Part shown: one piece after another, positions 1 to 9,331 of the stretch
Layout: the number at the start of each line of letters is the position of its first letter
Numbering within the stretch: position 1 is the first letter of the stretch
Source of the DNA: Larix sibirica
Lineage: Eukaryota; Streptophyta; Pinopsida; Pinales; Pinaceae
DNA length: 26,185 nucleotides
Direction: 5' to 3'
Assembly: GCA_004151065.3 (NCBI GenBank)
Contig: NWUY0300012839.1
Coordinates: forward strand, 119,839 to 146,023
Position numbers and translations under genes: made by a program
Notes under the pieces: generated by a model
What the model saw: only the letters and a program-made list of their open reading frames with translations
What the model was told of the DNA's origin: nothing
Databases searched by the model: none

Positions 1-741
1 GTTTAAATGAACTTTAAAAATAAAAAGTAAAAAATATAAGTCCATCGTTCGAACCGGGGAAGAGTTGGTGAAAGAAGTTGGGCAACACCTATGGCAATTT
101 GTCGTTGGAGTATCCCAAGGAAAAGATACGTCGAGTGAGTGGTCAAGAGGAGTATCCAATAAGATCCAATAAGAAAAGACCCGCTACTATAATTTTAGAG
201 GGAAAAATCATGATTTCTACCCGATTTTTTAGGAAACATTGGAAGTTGATGCAAAAAATAGTCAACCCACAGATAGGTCGGCATATAACTCCCAAAGCCG
301 ACCTTTTTTCCTCATTTCACTCACAATTTGAGGGGTTTGGAGAGTAGATTTCTAGCATTTTTTTGGAAGCTAAGGACTAAAATCATCATGTTTCCATTTG
401 CCATCATTATTTTGTTGTGGATTGGGGATTGATTCCCATCAGTGGTTTCCACATTTGTAGGTATGTGTAACAATTTATTCATTGTGTTTGTTATTTTTTT
501 TTAGATTTTTAATCATTTTAGGGTTATTTTATTAGTTTTCCCTCTTCTTACCAATTTGTAAGGAGAGATCTAACATTTGTGTAAAATGTAGATCTATTTT
601 TTTTATTTACAACATTTTTTTTTTTATTTCAATGTATCTTATTATCTGCTATCTTCATTGTTCAGTCTTGAATATGAATTTCAATTTCCATTTTTCTTTG
701 TCCCAAGTTAATTCATTTCTATTAAACTTTGAAAAATTAAA
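1..741. other. No recognisable gene; left flank of hAT relic
   Basis: AT-rich sequence with T runs near 480-510 and 595-630. The short open frame at 78-347 has no motif I recognise and no sign of coding constraint. The stretch could be the 5' part of the hAT element that follows, but I see no terminal inverted repeat or 8-bp target duplication that would prove it. Confidence 0.5.
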
Positions 742-1476
742 ATGCCGAAATTTTTGGACTCTATGTGGGTATATGTTGATCCCTTGGATGGGCATAATTG
801 GAAAAAATTGAATTGCAAGTTGTGTGGGAAGGAAATGACAAGGGGAATCAACCAATTGAAATACCACCTTGCAAACATTTATGGGCATAAAGTGGAAATT
901 CAACCCCAAAAATTATTCATATTGTCAATAAATCACTTCAAGATATGGATAGAAGGAGACATGAGAGGGCATCTATGAGAACTAGGATTGCAAGAAGTAA
1001 AACTAGAAGTGAGAGCTTTACCTTAGCCACACCTTACAGTTCCACAATGGCCTCAACTTTCTTTGTTCAAGAACCACATCTGGTGCACAACCTTCTATCA
1101 AGTCAATGGTTAAAATAAAAGAAAGGCAAAAAGCAAAAAAGCACGTGGGAAAGTGTTTTTTATGGAGTGACATTCATTTCAACACTATCAAGAACAACCC
1201 CTTCTACCATCATATGTTTGATGTTGTTGCTATTGTTGGCATTGTGTATAAGTCCCCTACCTATAAGGAGTTGAGAGGACTTGTCCTTCAACATGAAAAG
1301 GTCGACTGCACTCAGATATTGGAGGAGTTTAAGGAGTCATGGGAACCCATAGGATGGGTCATAAGGGCATGACCTTTGCTTATTTATTGGTTTGTTGTCC
1401 CAAGGGAATAATTTTTATTAAATCTATCGCTACATCTACACATATTAAAGATGCAATATTATTATATGAGCTGTTG
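742..1476 (+). pseudogene. Decayed hAT-like transposase (BED finger + DUF659)
   Basis: This is a relic of a plant hAT-superfamily transposase, an enzyme that cuts and pastes its own DNA element. From 742 the frame gives a BED-type zinc finger: W9, then Cys25 and Cys28 in KLNCKLCGKEM, followed by His42 and His49. Around 924-1010 another frame carries the usual linker (SLQDMDRRRHERASMRTR). From about 1140 a third frame shows the start of DUF659 (FNTIKNNPFY, YKSPTYKELRG, ILEEFKESWE). From about 1350 a fourth frame continues it (LLVCCPKGIIFIKSI, HIKDAILLYELL). At least three frameshifts and internal stops separate these blocks, and family resemblance ends near 1476. The hAT C-terminal dimerisation domain is absent. 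I see no terminal inverted repeats. The call rests on remembered family motifs, not on a search. Confidence 0.85.
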
Positions 1477-1817
1477 TGTTGGGCCTGGCCCAAATGGGGT
1501 ATTTTTCTGCAAGTCAAGTTTTGGGAACTGCAAAGTTGAGCGCAGTTCAGATGAAGACTTTTTGTAAAGACAGTTTTGGGGAGCTGCGATGTGATCAGAG
1601 TGCAGTATCGGCAGGAAGGGAACCGTGCAGCTAAGGACCGATTTCACAAAGTAGTAGAGCCGTGATGTTCCAGAAAGGCACCCGTTTTGGGTAAAGAATG
1701 AAGGTAAGGTCGGCTGGATGAAAGCGACCTATTTTTGGTTAAGNCCAAGGCCACACTGAGCAGCTTCAAAAGATTTCTGCTGCGCTCCCCACAGGTGTGC
1801 ATCTCGGCGACAACATG
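1477..1817. other. Unassigned GC-richer segment with one N
   Basis: The stretch is visibly richer in G and C than its neighbours and has an undetermined base at 1744. It abuts the broken end of the hAT relic on the left and the first copy of the 1.06-kb repeat on the right. No coding motif was recognised. Two loosely similar segments near 1517 and 1574 (both AGTTTTGGG..CTGC) hint at an old short duplication. Confidence 0.4.
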
Positions 1818-2877
1818 CCTCATTATACACTTGGTTCTATCCCATAGCCCTTACTTCAATTTCAAGGCACTTTGGAGATTATGCACAATATAATTATGTT
1901 TCCTAATCAATCCTAGAGTCTTTGTTCTACTAATGTTTTGGGGCAACCAAGATCACCTTTTATAAGAAGTGAATCAATAGATCAATTCTCCTTCGCAACA
2001 CATTTTAAATTACTATACTCATGTTCAATTATGAGCTTGGAGAAAAGGTTATAGCTCCTAGAAGTAACCATTTATGCCCCTTTTCCACATTTTTCTTACT
2101 AGTGCAACCAAGGTTGGAGACCAACTCCTTCCACTTGTAGAAGAAAATCCATTCAAACCCAAAAAAATTGTGTCATTCTAATAATACTTTTGATTGTGAG
2201 CACTTATCACCCTTCTACTTGGTGATCCGATGCTTTGAATGATTTCTGCATATATTTGAAATGTCAACTTTTAAATTTTGCACTTTTTCCAAACTTTGAA
2301 AAAATGTTGAAAACTACAATATTTTAAATGGTGCAAAATTGAAAAATATTCACTAGGACAAAGTTGCCAGATTAATGACAAGATCAAAAGTTGACTTCAA
2401 TTTTTTTCCCATCTTTGATGCCTTGAGTAATTTTTTCATCATTTGCAATTTCCAAACTTACCACAAAGTGTCTTTGAATAGTGGATTTTGGCCTATTTCT
2501 TCAACTTCACTCCAAAACCCTTATAATCCAATGAAACCCTCTATTGGGTTTCTTGAGCCTACTCATATTTTTCCCAATCCGGATTTCATCATCAATAGGA
2601 AGGTTCCTAGAAAGCACCATCATATTTTTTGAAAACTACTAATTGGGATTTTACATAATTCTAGAGCTGAAACTACCATCAAGACTCACTGATACTTTCA
2701 TAGATAACATCATGTGGATTTCGACCAAAAATTTCAACTCCTTCGGAGTTCATATGCTCAGGTTATGGCAAAACAAGAAATTGGCCCCACATTTTATGTT
2801 TATAACTTGAGTTAATCTGAGACTTTTACAAACATCAATTCTTCAAACTTGCTTAAGACCATCAAAGCTTATTTATT
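1818..2877. repeat. 1.06-kb direct repeat, copy 1
   Basis: It starts at CCTCATTATACACTTGG and matches the next kilobase almost throughout at an offset of about 1060 bp. Shared landmarks include TTTGTTCTACTAAT, TCACCTTTTATAA, AGATCAATTCTCCTT, CCACTTGTAGAAGAAAATCCA and TCACTAGGACAAAGTTG. By eye the copies differ at roughly one base in five to six and by small indels, so the duplication is old. Its last ~20 bases (ACCATCAAAGCTT at 2858) correspond to the first unit of the 45-bp minisatellite that follows copy 2. No coding potential is seen on either strand. Confidence 0.9.
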
Positions 2878-3935
2878 CCTCATTATACACTTGGTTCCAT
2901 CCCATAGGCCTTACTCTAGGTTAAGGGCACTATGGAGACTATGCATAAGAAAATTATATTTCTCAATCAAGCCTAGAGGCTTTGTTCTACTAATTTTTCA
3001 AAGCAACCAAAATCACCTTTTATAAAAAGTGAATCATCAGATCAATTCTCCTTTGCAACACATTTCCAATGATTATATACTCATGCTCGATTCCAAGCTT
3101 GTAGAAAAAAAATTATAGCTAGTAGAAGTTACCATTCCTACTGCGTTTCTGCATTTTTATTACTAGTGCAATGAAGGTTGGAGACCAACTTCTTCCACTT
3201 GTAGAAGAAAATCCAGTGAGAGTTAAAAAATATTTGTATCAGGTGCTAATAATGATTTTGATTGTGAACACTTATCACCCTTCCACTTGGTGAGCCAATG
3301 TTCTAATCAATTTCTGCATAAATGTGAAATTGTCACTGTTGCACATTTTTTCCAAACTTTGAAATTTTTGTGAAAATAGTTATCTTTCAAACGGTGCAAA
3401 ACTAAAAATTCTTCACTAGGACAAAGTTGTTAGATTAATGATGAGATCAAATGTTACCTTCGATTTTTTTTCCATATTTGATGGCTTGGGCCACTTTCCT
3501 TCATTTACAATTTCAAAAATTACCAAAAAGTGTCTTGAAATAATGGATTTGGCCTATTTGTTCAACTCCACTCCAAACCCCTTGGAATTTAGTGAAATCC
3601 TCTACTAGGTTTTCTCGTTCCTACTCATATTTTGAACTATTCAAATATCATCATCAATAAAGAGCTGCTAGAAAGCAACATCATGTTCTCTGAATATACT
3701 AATTGTCATTTTACATTATTCTACACCCAAATTTGCCTTCAACTTTCATCGATATTTTCATAAATAACATCATTGTGGATGTTCACAAAAAGTTTCAACT
3801 TCATCATAATTCATATGCTCCTATTATGGCCAAAATAAGAAGTTGGCTCCAAATTTTTTGTTTATAACTTCTGCTAATCCGAGATTTTTACAGAATTTAG
3901 TTCTTCAAACTTGTCTGAGACCATTGGAGCTTTTA
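2878..3935. repeat. 1.06-kb direct repeat, copy 2
   Basis: This is the second copy, directly adjoining copy 1 with no spacer. It opens with the same CCTCATTATACACTTGG and runs into the 45-bp minisatellite at 3921. Nothing coding is recognised. It lies left of the primer-binding site and LTR at 4886-6308, so it could be interior sequence of that minus-strand element, but this is inference. Confidence 0.9.
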
Positions 3936-4350
3936 AAAACTTCAATCTTTTGAAATAATCCATGACCATTGAAGCTCCTCTTAACTTCAATCTATTGAAC
4001 TCTTCCATGGTCATCAAAGCTCTTTAAAATTTCGATTTTTTGAACTATCTTATGGCCATCGAAGCTCTTCAAAGCTTTGATCTTTCGTACTATTTGGTGG
4101 CCATCAAAGCTCTTCAAAACTTCAATCTTTCAAACCCTTCTATGGCCATCAAAGCGCTTCAAATTTCGAACTCATCCTTGGCCATCGAAGCTTTTCAAAA
4201 CATTGATATTTCAAACTCTTCCACGACCATTTAAGATCTTCAAAACTTCAATCTTTCAAACTCTTCCACGACCATCGAAGATCTTCAAAAATTCAATCTT
4301 TTGAACTTTCCCGCCACCATCAAAGATAATTGAAACTTCAATCTTTTAAA
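3921..4350. repeat. 45-bp minisatellite, about 10 units
   Basis: The core CCATCRAAGCTCTTCAAAA followed by CTTCAATCTTT recurs with exact spacing. The CCAT/TCAT anchors lie at 3921, 3966, 4011, 4056, 4101, 4146, 4182, 4227, 4272 and 4317: eight intervals of 45 bp and one of 36 bp (a 9-bp deletion). Both intervals are multiples of three, so part of the array is an open frame with a repeating MAIKALQNFNLSN-like unit. No flanking coding sequence or start context supports translation, so I treat the frame as a by-product of the period. Confidence 0.95.
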
Positions 4351-4885
4351 CAGGCCTACAATTGAATTTTGATCATATTACTAGCAATTTAATTTATGCC
4401 ATAATCGAATTGGGCATTTTTACAAATTTCACAAATTGACCCACTTCTCTCAAGAGCCGAACTTTGGAATCCTTGAATTAATCCAATTAGACCTTCACAA
4501 ACTACACAAATGCTCTAAAAGTGACATTGTTCGAGACTTAAAATCAATAATTCTATAATCTCAAGCTCAAAACACTTCTTCTTAAACTTATTCTTATTGA
4601 GACATTTTGCCAAATATATGGTTTACAAGCTGCATTTCTTCGTATGTAGTCAAACTTCCAGTACATACAACCATAATGCTAAACTAGAAGCTCTATAGCA
4701 CATGTCTATCCACATTAATCTTGAGGTGGATTTGTCCAATAAATTAATTCCACTGATCTAGCATATGTTTTCCTCAACCTGCATTGAGACATTTTCTCAA
4801 ACACTTTTTGTATGCAAATTGAAATTAAAATTTATTTATGTAGAGTCCAATTCTGACCCATATTAGTGTAGTGTTGTAACCAATA
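4351..4885. other. Probable leader of minus-strand LTR element; no gene seen
   Basis: The stretch lies between the minisatellite and the primer-binding site of the minus-strand LTR element, so by position it should be that element's 5' untranslated leader. Reading the minus strand I find no gag motif (no zinc knuckle, no retrotransposon gag block) and no long frame. It is AT-rich and otherwise featureless. Confidence 0.4.
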
Positions 4886-4897
4886 GCTCTAATACCA
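4886..4897 (-). other. Primer-binding site (initiator tRNA-Met type)
   Basis: On the minus strand it reads TGGTATTAGAGC, one base from TGGTATCAGAGC, the site complementary to the 3' end of plant initiator tRNA-Met that primes reverse transcription in many LTR retrotransposons. It begins 3 bases (GAG) after the LTR end GTGACA, the expected position. Confidence 0.85.
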
Positions 4898-4900
4898 CTC

Positions 4901-6308
4901 TGTCACATATGCAATCCCTTCCTTGCCATGGTTGAGGTGATGGGGTACTGCAAAACAACTCCAAATTCCTCTACTATCTAATTGTAGCATCCCTATATGC
5001 CTTTCCTAGGCCATCCAACACTACCCATGAATTTATTTGCTTAAATAAAACAACCATAAGGTCAAATTTAGCCTCTAACAATAATACTTTACAAATTTGT
5101 TTGCAAACATAAAATAATAGTGTAAATAATAATACATATTCAAAAAAAATTGTTAACCCATTAAATTCAATGCATTAGCAAAATAGAAAAGCATTAAAAA
5201 AAAAACAACCATGAAGACTTATTTGTGAATAAAGCCATGTCCACCAACTTGGTTATTGAGAAGCAATTTTGCACCCAACCATAGGAATCAACTATGGATT
5301 CCACCCCCAAGCCAGACCATGATACCACTAGGGAAAAGGAACCTCCTACAAGGCTCTAAGATCACTCCAACCCAACCAATTACTCTCATGACAAGCCAAT
5401 CTACTCAATATAAAGCTCTCTTGGCCCTCTTCTAGTAATCAAACCAACCATGGCCCTCTCTTCAACTACCCAACACAACACAAGGAAGACTCACTATTTC
5501 TTTATTCAACAATCAATCAAAGTGCTCTTCCCTTCAATGCTCTTTAGTGTGCGCACAAAGAGTCTAATCTACCATCTACCTTTTGGTAATAACTTGGGGC
5601 GTATGGCCTCTAATAGTGAAGGGGTAGCAATAGCATTGTTGAAAGTTTTAAGGTATTTGCCTCATCTACAATGGACATTCTAGGCATGGTATTTCTTCCT
5701 AACCATCCCATTTTCTTCCACATTTCAACAACAAGCTTCCCAACTCCTATAGGCTCTTACCAACTATAGGCAAATGAGGAACTCTTGCTATAATCATCAT
5801 AATAGCCTTGAAAACTAGAGATAAACATCCTCATAGCATAGGAGCTTGTCTCCTCCCTCCCCACAAAAGTTATTGAATCATCCTAATGGTATTTTTTTTT
5901 ACATGCTTAGAAAAGACAATGGAGAACATTTTCTTATATGAGACCTCTCTCCCTTCCCAAGCATATGAGATATATAACACTTGTACTTAGTTCATATCCA
6001 CAAGTCAATGATTGATGATAAGGCTATAATGAAGCATGGGCAAGAAATAATAATACTTGCAAAGGATAATGATAAGGTCAAATAAGCCAACAATTCCCTT
6101 TCCCATTCCACTCCACTCTTGTGGAATCATAATCCCCTCGTTGCTCCTTCAAACAACCATTTTAGTGGATATATCATTATTATACATTTTTTTTTTACAT
6201 GGTTTTTTTAACATATTCATTCATGAGCTATTATCTATACCCACCATATTGTAAACCTCGCCCACCACTATGTATTCACTAGTAAAGGGCCAAAACTAAG
6301 ATATTACA
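4901..6308 (-). mobile_element. 5' LTR of a minus-strand LTR retrotransposon
   Basis: Read on the minus strand this segment begins TGTAATATCTTAGTTTTGGC at 6308 and ends ATATGTGACA at 4901, with the canonical TG...CA ends. It is followed after three bases by an initiator-Met primer-binding site, so it is the 5' LTR and the element points leftwards. At 1408 bp it is long but within the range of plant LTRs. The bases flanking it on the two sides (TTAGT and CACTC) do not match, as expected for one end of an element and not a solo LTR. The matching 3' LTR is not in the window, so the element is truncated or extends beyond position 1. Short frames inside, such as 5450-5683, have no recognisable content. 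An LTR carries the element's own promoter, and here its outer end lies about 370 bp upstream of the TSSC4 start codon. Confidence 0.85.
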
Positions 6309-6674
6309 TTAGTTGTTTGATGTTCCACTAGAATTATGGGATGAAATGCTTTACTTTTAATAATTATTTATACTATAAAAATAAATAATTTATGATATAT
6401 TTAATTTAAATTTATCCTCTACCTAGTTTAATATAACCTCTTTATCTATTGCAATAATTTACGCTCCTTAATTGTTAAATTCATGTTTGACACATGTTGT
6501 CTATTTTCCTTAAATGATTGGGAACCAAGTTACCATGCAAAAAATAAAACCCTTGGCCATGGGCATCTAGGACCTTCTAACAATATAAATATAAATTGCA
6601 GTAGATAATAGACATACAATGCAATGCGAGTAAAATACAGAGGGGAAGGAAGAGTGGAGGTTTCGAATTCAGGT
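6309..6674 (+). promoter_or_regulatory. Probable TSSC4 promoter and 5' UTR
   Basis: About 365 bp separate the LTR end from the preferred start codon. Visible elements are an ATTGG (reverse CCAAT) at 6517, a telo-box-like AAACCCT at 6547 and a TATA-like TATAAATA at 6584, which would place transcription start near 6615. Two ATGs precede the preferred start: 6619 opens a four-codon reading frame, and 6624 is in frame with the main start at 6675. All assignments are by motif only. Confidence 0.45.
6584..6591 (+). promoter_or_regulatory. TATA-like box
   Basis: TATAAATA lies within an AT stretch about 30 bases upstream of the first ATGs of the TSSC4 gene, a typical plant TATA distance from a start near 6615. 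The region is AT-rich, so chance occurrence cannot be excluded. Confidence 0.4.
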
Positions 6675-7052
6675 ATGGAGACCAATTTCAATGGGAGGGT
6701 GGATCAGGTGTTCGGAGGGTTAATCCAGTCCCCATCAGATCGACGAGGGTGGAGATTGAGCGATGAGCAGATTCAGAAGAGGCAGTGGAGAAGGGAGGAG
6801 GCTGACAGCGCAAGGGAGGAAATTCCCTGTGCTTCTTCCTTTAGCGGAGGCTTTATGAGCGCCGGAAAACGGTGTGGAAACGCCAACAGGCCGAGGGTTC
6901 AAAACTCCTGGGAGGGCAATTTTGATTCCGACGACGAACAGGAGATCGGAGAAGGGAATTCCGGAGACAATGCCGAGGAGGACGGGGACGGGGAGGCCGC
7001 GGAGCGGCTGATGAGGTCTGTGGTGGGAATGGACTCTACCCTTGATCACGAG
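6675..7052 (+). CDS. TSSC4: TSSC4-family protein, exon 1 (residues 1-126)
   Basis: First coding exon of a two-exon gene for a plant TSSC4-like protein of about 506 residues. In animals TSSC4 is a nuclear factor for U5 snRNP and tri-snRNP assembly; in plants the role is inferred. I chose the ATG at 6675 because it opens METNFNGRVDQVFGGL, the type of N-terminus I expect for plant homologues, and has G at -3 and +4. The in-frame ATG at 6624 would add 17 residues (MRVKYRGEGR...). The exon encodes a basic stretch around residues 40-75, an acidic patch near 84-110 (FDSDDEQEIGEG...NAEEDGDGE) and the conserved LMRSVVGMDSTLDHE. It ends after GAG at 7052, in phase 0, before a GTTAGA donor. Splicing gives DSTLDHE-DEEDEYDKVALGRE across the junction, which reads as one conserved block. 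GC content is clearly higher than in the flanks, consistent with a real exon. Confidence 0.85.
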
Positions 7053-7684
7053 GTTAGAAATCTTTTGGGTTTCCTGCAATTCTTTTGGTGTTCAGTTTTA
7101 TGGCAGGTACCGATTTGATTTTTAATTGTTTTATATTGTGGTGTTTGGGTGGCTTGACATCGAAAAAATAATTTGTTTTTTGCATGTACCATAAACAGAT
7201 TACTGTTGTTAATTTAAAAACCTAGAGGAGAAATCCTCTTCACCTTCATTTATATATATGCGTGTGTATGGGAAATCATAGTTGGGCAGTGTCTACAACA
7301 TAATTGGCACAGACCCCAAAGACGGAAAAGCCCCAGGAAAGGTGGTTAGGTTGCAATAGAGACATCTGGCTGAGTGGAGGAGCAATCAGTGCCCAAACAC
7401 TACAACAGTAATTGGCACAAGCCACTTTCTAGGGTTAGTTCCCCCCTGCACTTAACTTTTTGTTTTTTTGGAGAAAAAAATAAAAAAAATTGAAAAAAAT
7501 TATGCCCTTGTACGGCATGTATGGAACCAGCCAGTTTTGTATAGAACTGGCCGATTTTGAGCAGGGATGCCGGTTCCATATAGAACCGAGCGTTTCAGTC
7601 TGTTGCTCTGTACAGATTGGGAAGCCCTGTAAACCAGTTGGACCGGGCGGTTTTGCCAAAACCGACCTGGTTCTGATAACATTG

Positions 7685-8525
7685 GATTGAAACACTTCTT
7701 TGGCCCTATCCATTGCCTCATAGATATAACCCAATGGGGATTTTCCTCATCAACGAACTGAAACATCAGAATCACCTCATTTGCTCCTCTCCATAAAGCA
7801 TCATTAAATACAAGTGGCACAACCATTTTACCTTTGGTATTTCTATTTTATTTTGATTGTACATCTCTCACAAACATTCTTATAAGCTGCAACTTTTTCA
7901 GCTCAAATGATATAGTTATAAAAAATTGTTGCAAGGGGAACAGGCTCCTTGTTTCTGGTGTCCAAACAATAGGTTGTGCAAGGGTCATAGAAAATGGTGG
8001 CAAATTTGTCCATCAACAACCTGCCTGCTGCCACATAGTTAGAATGAGAGCATTCTCTATGACAATTTGAACAACGTTCTTCACCCCACCCCCACCTCCA
8101 ACACAACTGACTTGAGTGAGACAATAATGATGCACTCCTAACTTGGGTTGAAGCATTTATAGGTTTGAAGGAATGACAAACCTCTTGGACAAGAAACAAG
8201 GAAATTTAACATGGTTCTATTCTCTACATCAAACCACATATCTGTTATGATTGTGCACATGTATATACCCAAGAAGCGTGGAAGGACTACTTGCAAATTT
8301 TAAACAATGTTGGTGAATATGTTATTTCTGAGAGCATCAGAGTGGGGTCTTTGAAACCAATCAAGGGCACACACAGTGATGCCATCTATCATAGCTTTCC
8401 AACATGGGGATCTAATGACATTAACAGGCAAGTCTGAATAGAATACACACAGTGGTGACACCTATCATAGCATTACCAATATGGGGATATAACAACATTA
8501 AAAGGCAAGTTTGAATGAGACAAAA
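7685..8525 (-). pseudogene. Decayed hAT-like transposase, DUF659 region (minus strand)
   Basis: Reading leftwards from about 8525 in changing frames, the blocks follow the order of the plant hAT DUF659 domain. They are LPVNVIRSPCWKAMIDGIT, PHSDALRNNIFTNIV, CTIITDMWFDVENRTM with LNFLVSCPRG, SNYVAAGRLLMDKFATIFYD, ALWRGANEVI and finally MGYIYEAMDRAKEVFQ at about 7735-7687. Several frameshifts and stops separate them, so no product is possible. The BED finger and the C-terminal dimerisation domain are not adjacent. The relic lies inside the TSSC4 intron, antisense to the gene. Its N-terminal part is duplicated over 76 bp (8369-8520). Assignment is by remembered family motifs; the order and number of blocks make it strong. 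Confidence 0.85.
8369..8520. repeat. 76-bp tandem duplication inside the hAT relic
   Basis: Two copies, near 8369-8444 and 8445-8520, share ACACACAGTG, CTATCATAGC, ATGGGGAT and GGCAAGT at an offset of 76 bp. On the minus strand both encode the LP(V/F)NV...SP block of DUF659, so the duplication happened within the element. Confidence 0.85.
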
Positions 8526-9161
8526 TGTTGTTTATGGTGTTATATCCAAGTTGTGGGAAATTCGCTCCCTTGCTTCAGCACCCTGAAATGTTTCACATAC
8601 TGAAACATGCTTGAAATTGAAAAATATTGGAAACATTGAGGCATTTCACATTTTGGAAATGGCCTTGAAATGCTCTGAAATGTTTTAGGCTCGCTCTGAA
8701 ACATTGTAGAGCCATTTATCGGCTGTTTGAGGTTTTTAGGGGCCATGAAACGACGGTTTGGGATACACACATGACCCTGAAACCCAATAAAAGGCTTATA
8801 CTGATATAAAATACAAATGACTGCTATTTGTTATGCATAAATTGAAAATTCATAATTGACTTTTCAATGAAATGGAAGTAAACGAAAGAAACCTTGAGTG
8901 GGCTTCTGCTTTAAAAGAAGTCCACTTATCTTTCTTACCTCACTTTCTACAAGAGGAAGTAATTCCCAACTTCCTTCAACAGCGACAAGGGTTTAGAGTG
9001 ATTTTTGCAGCATTTGGAGCCATGACAGCAAGAAGAGTGTCGCAGTTATCATTATCAGCAGTGGCCAGCATTCATTGTTTTATGTTTCTGCATCCTTGGC
9101 CTTTCAAAGTGCTGTTAGTTCTAGTCCTCAAGAAAAATTAGGCAATTAGAGTGATGTTTAC
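8526..9161. other. Intronic sequence between two hAT relics
   Basis: No gene recognised. About 8570-8790 is rich in repeated words of the type CTGAAATGTTT / TGAAACAT. The open frame at 8872-9141 has no recognisable domain. CTTCAGCACCCTGA occurs at about 8574 and again near 9510, suggesting that the two hAT relics sit within partly duplicated sequence. Confidence 0.4.
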
Positions 9162-9331
9162 CCTCTTTGGAAACATATGATCATACTTGAACATAATCCA
9201 GGTGGTGGCTCTTGGAAATGGCAATGCATTCATCGTAAGAACAACTTCAAGTGTTCTTACACGAATGAAGGCACGCTTGTTGCTTGAAGAAGGGAACAGG
9301 GTTAATGGTTGTCAAAATAGCCTTAGCACAT
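9162..9331 (+). pseudogene. hAT-type BED zinc-finger fragment (plus strand)
   Basis: From 9162 the frame reads PLWKHMIILEHNPGGGSWKW, QCIHRKNNFKCSYT, then a frameshift gives RMKARLLLEEGNRV. This is the order of a plant hAT BED finger (PLWKHV...GGG..W.C..C...F.GSY.R.KAHLL..G.GV). The second zinc cysteine is replaced (C-I-H-R), and the histidine expected in KAHLL is arginine, so metal binding is lost. It is a different BED subtype from that at 742-900. It lies in the TSSC4 intron on the strand opposite to the DUF659 relic, so the two need not come from one insertion. Confidence 0.75.

Noticed and set aside
45-70. CGTTCGAACCGGG, resembling a tRNA T-arm
   Set aside because: No acceptor, D or anticodon stems can be drawn around it.
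5450-5683. 77-codon open frame within the LTR
   Set aside because: It lies inside LTR 4901-6308, has no recognisable motif, and LTRs are normally non-coding.
6735-7079. 114-codon open frame antisense to TSSC4 exon 1
   Set aside because: It mirrors the GC-rich coding exon and shows no domain; the plus strand has the conserved product.
8872-9141. 89-codon open frame in the TSSC4 intron
   Set aside because: No domain recognised and it lies between transposon relics without splice-site support; it could only be rescued by transcript data.
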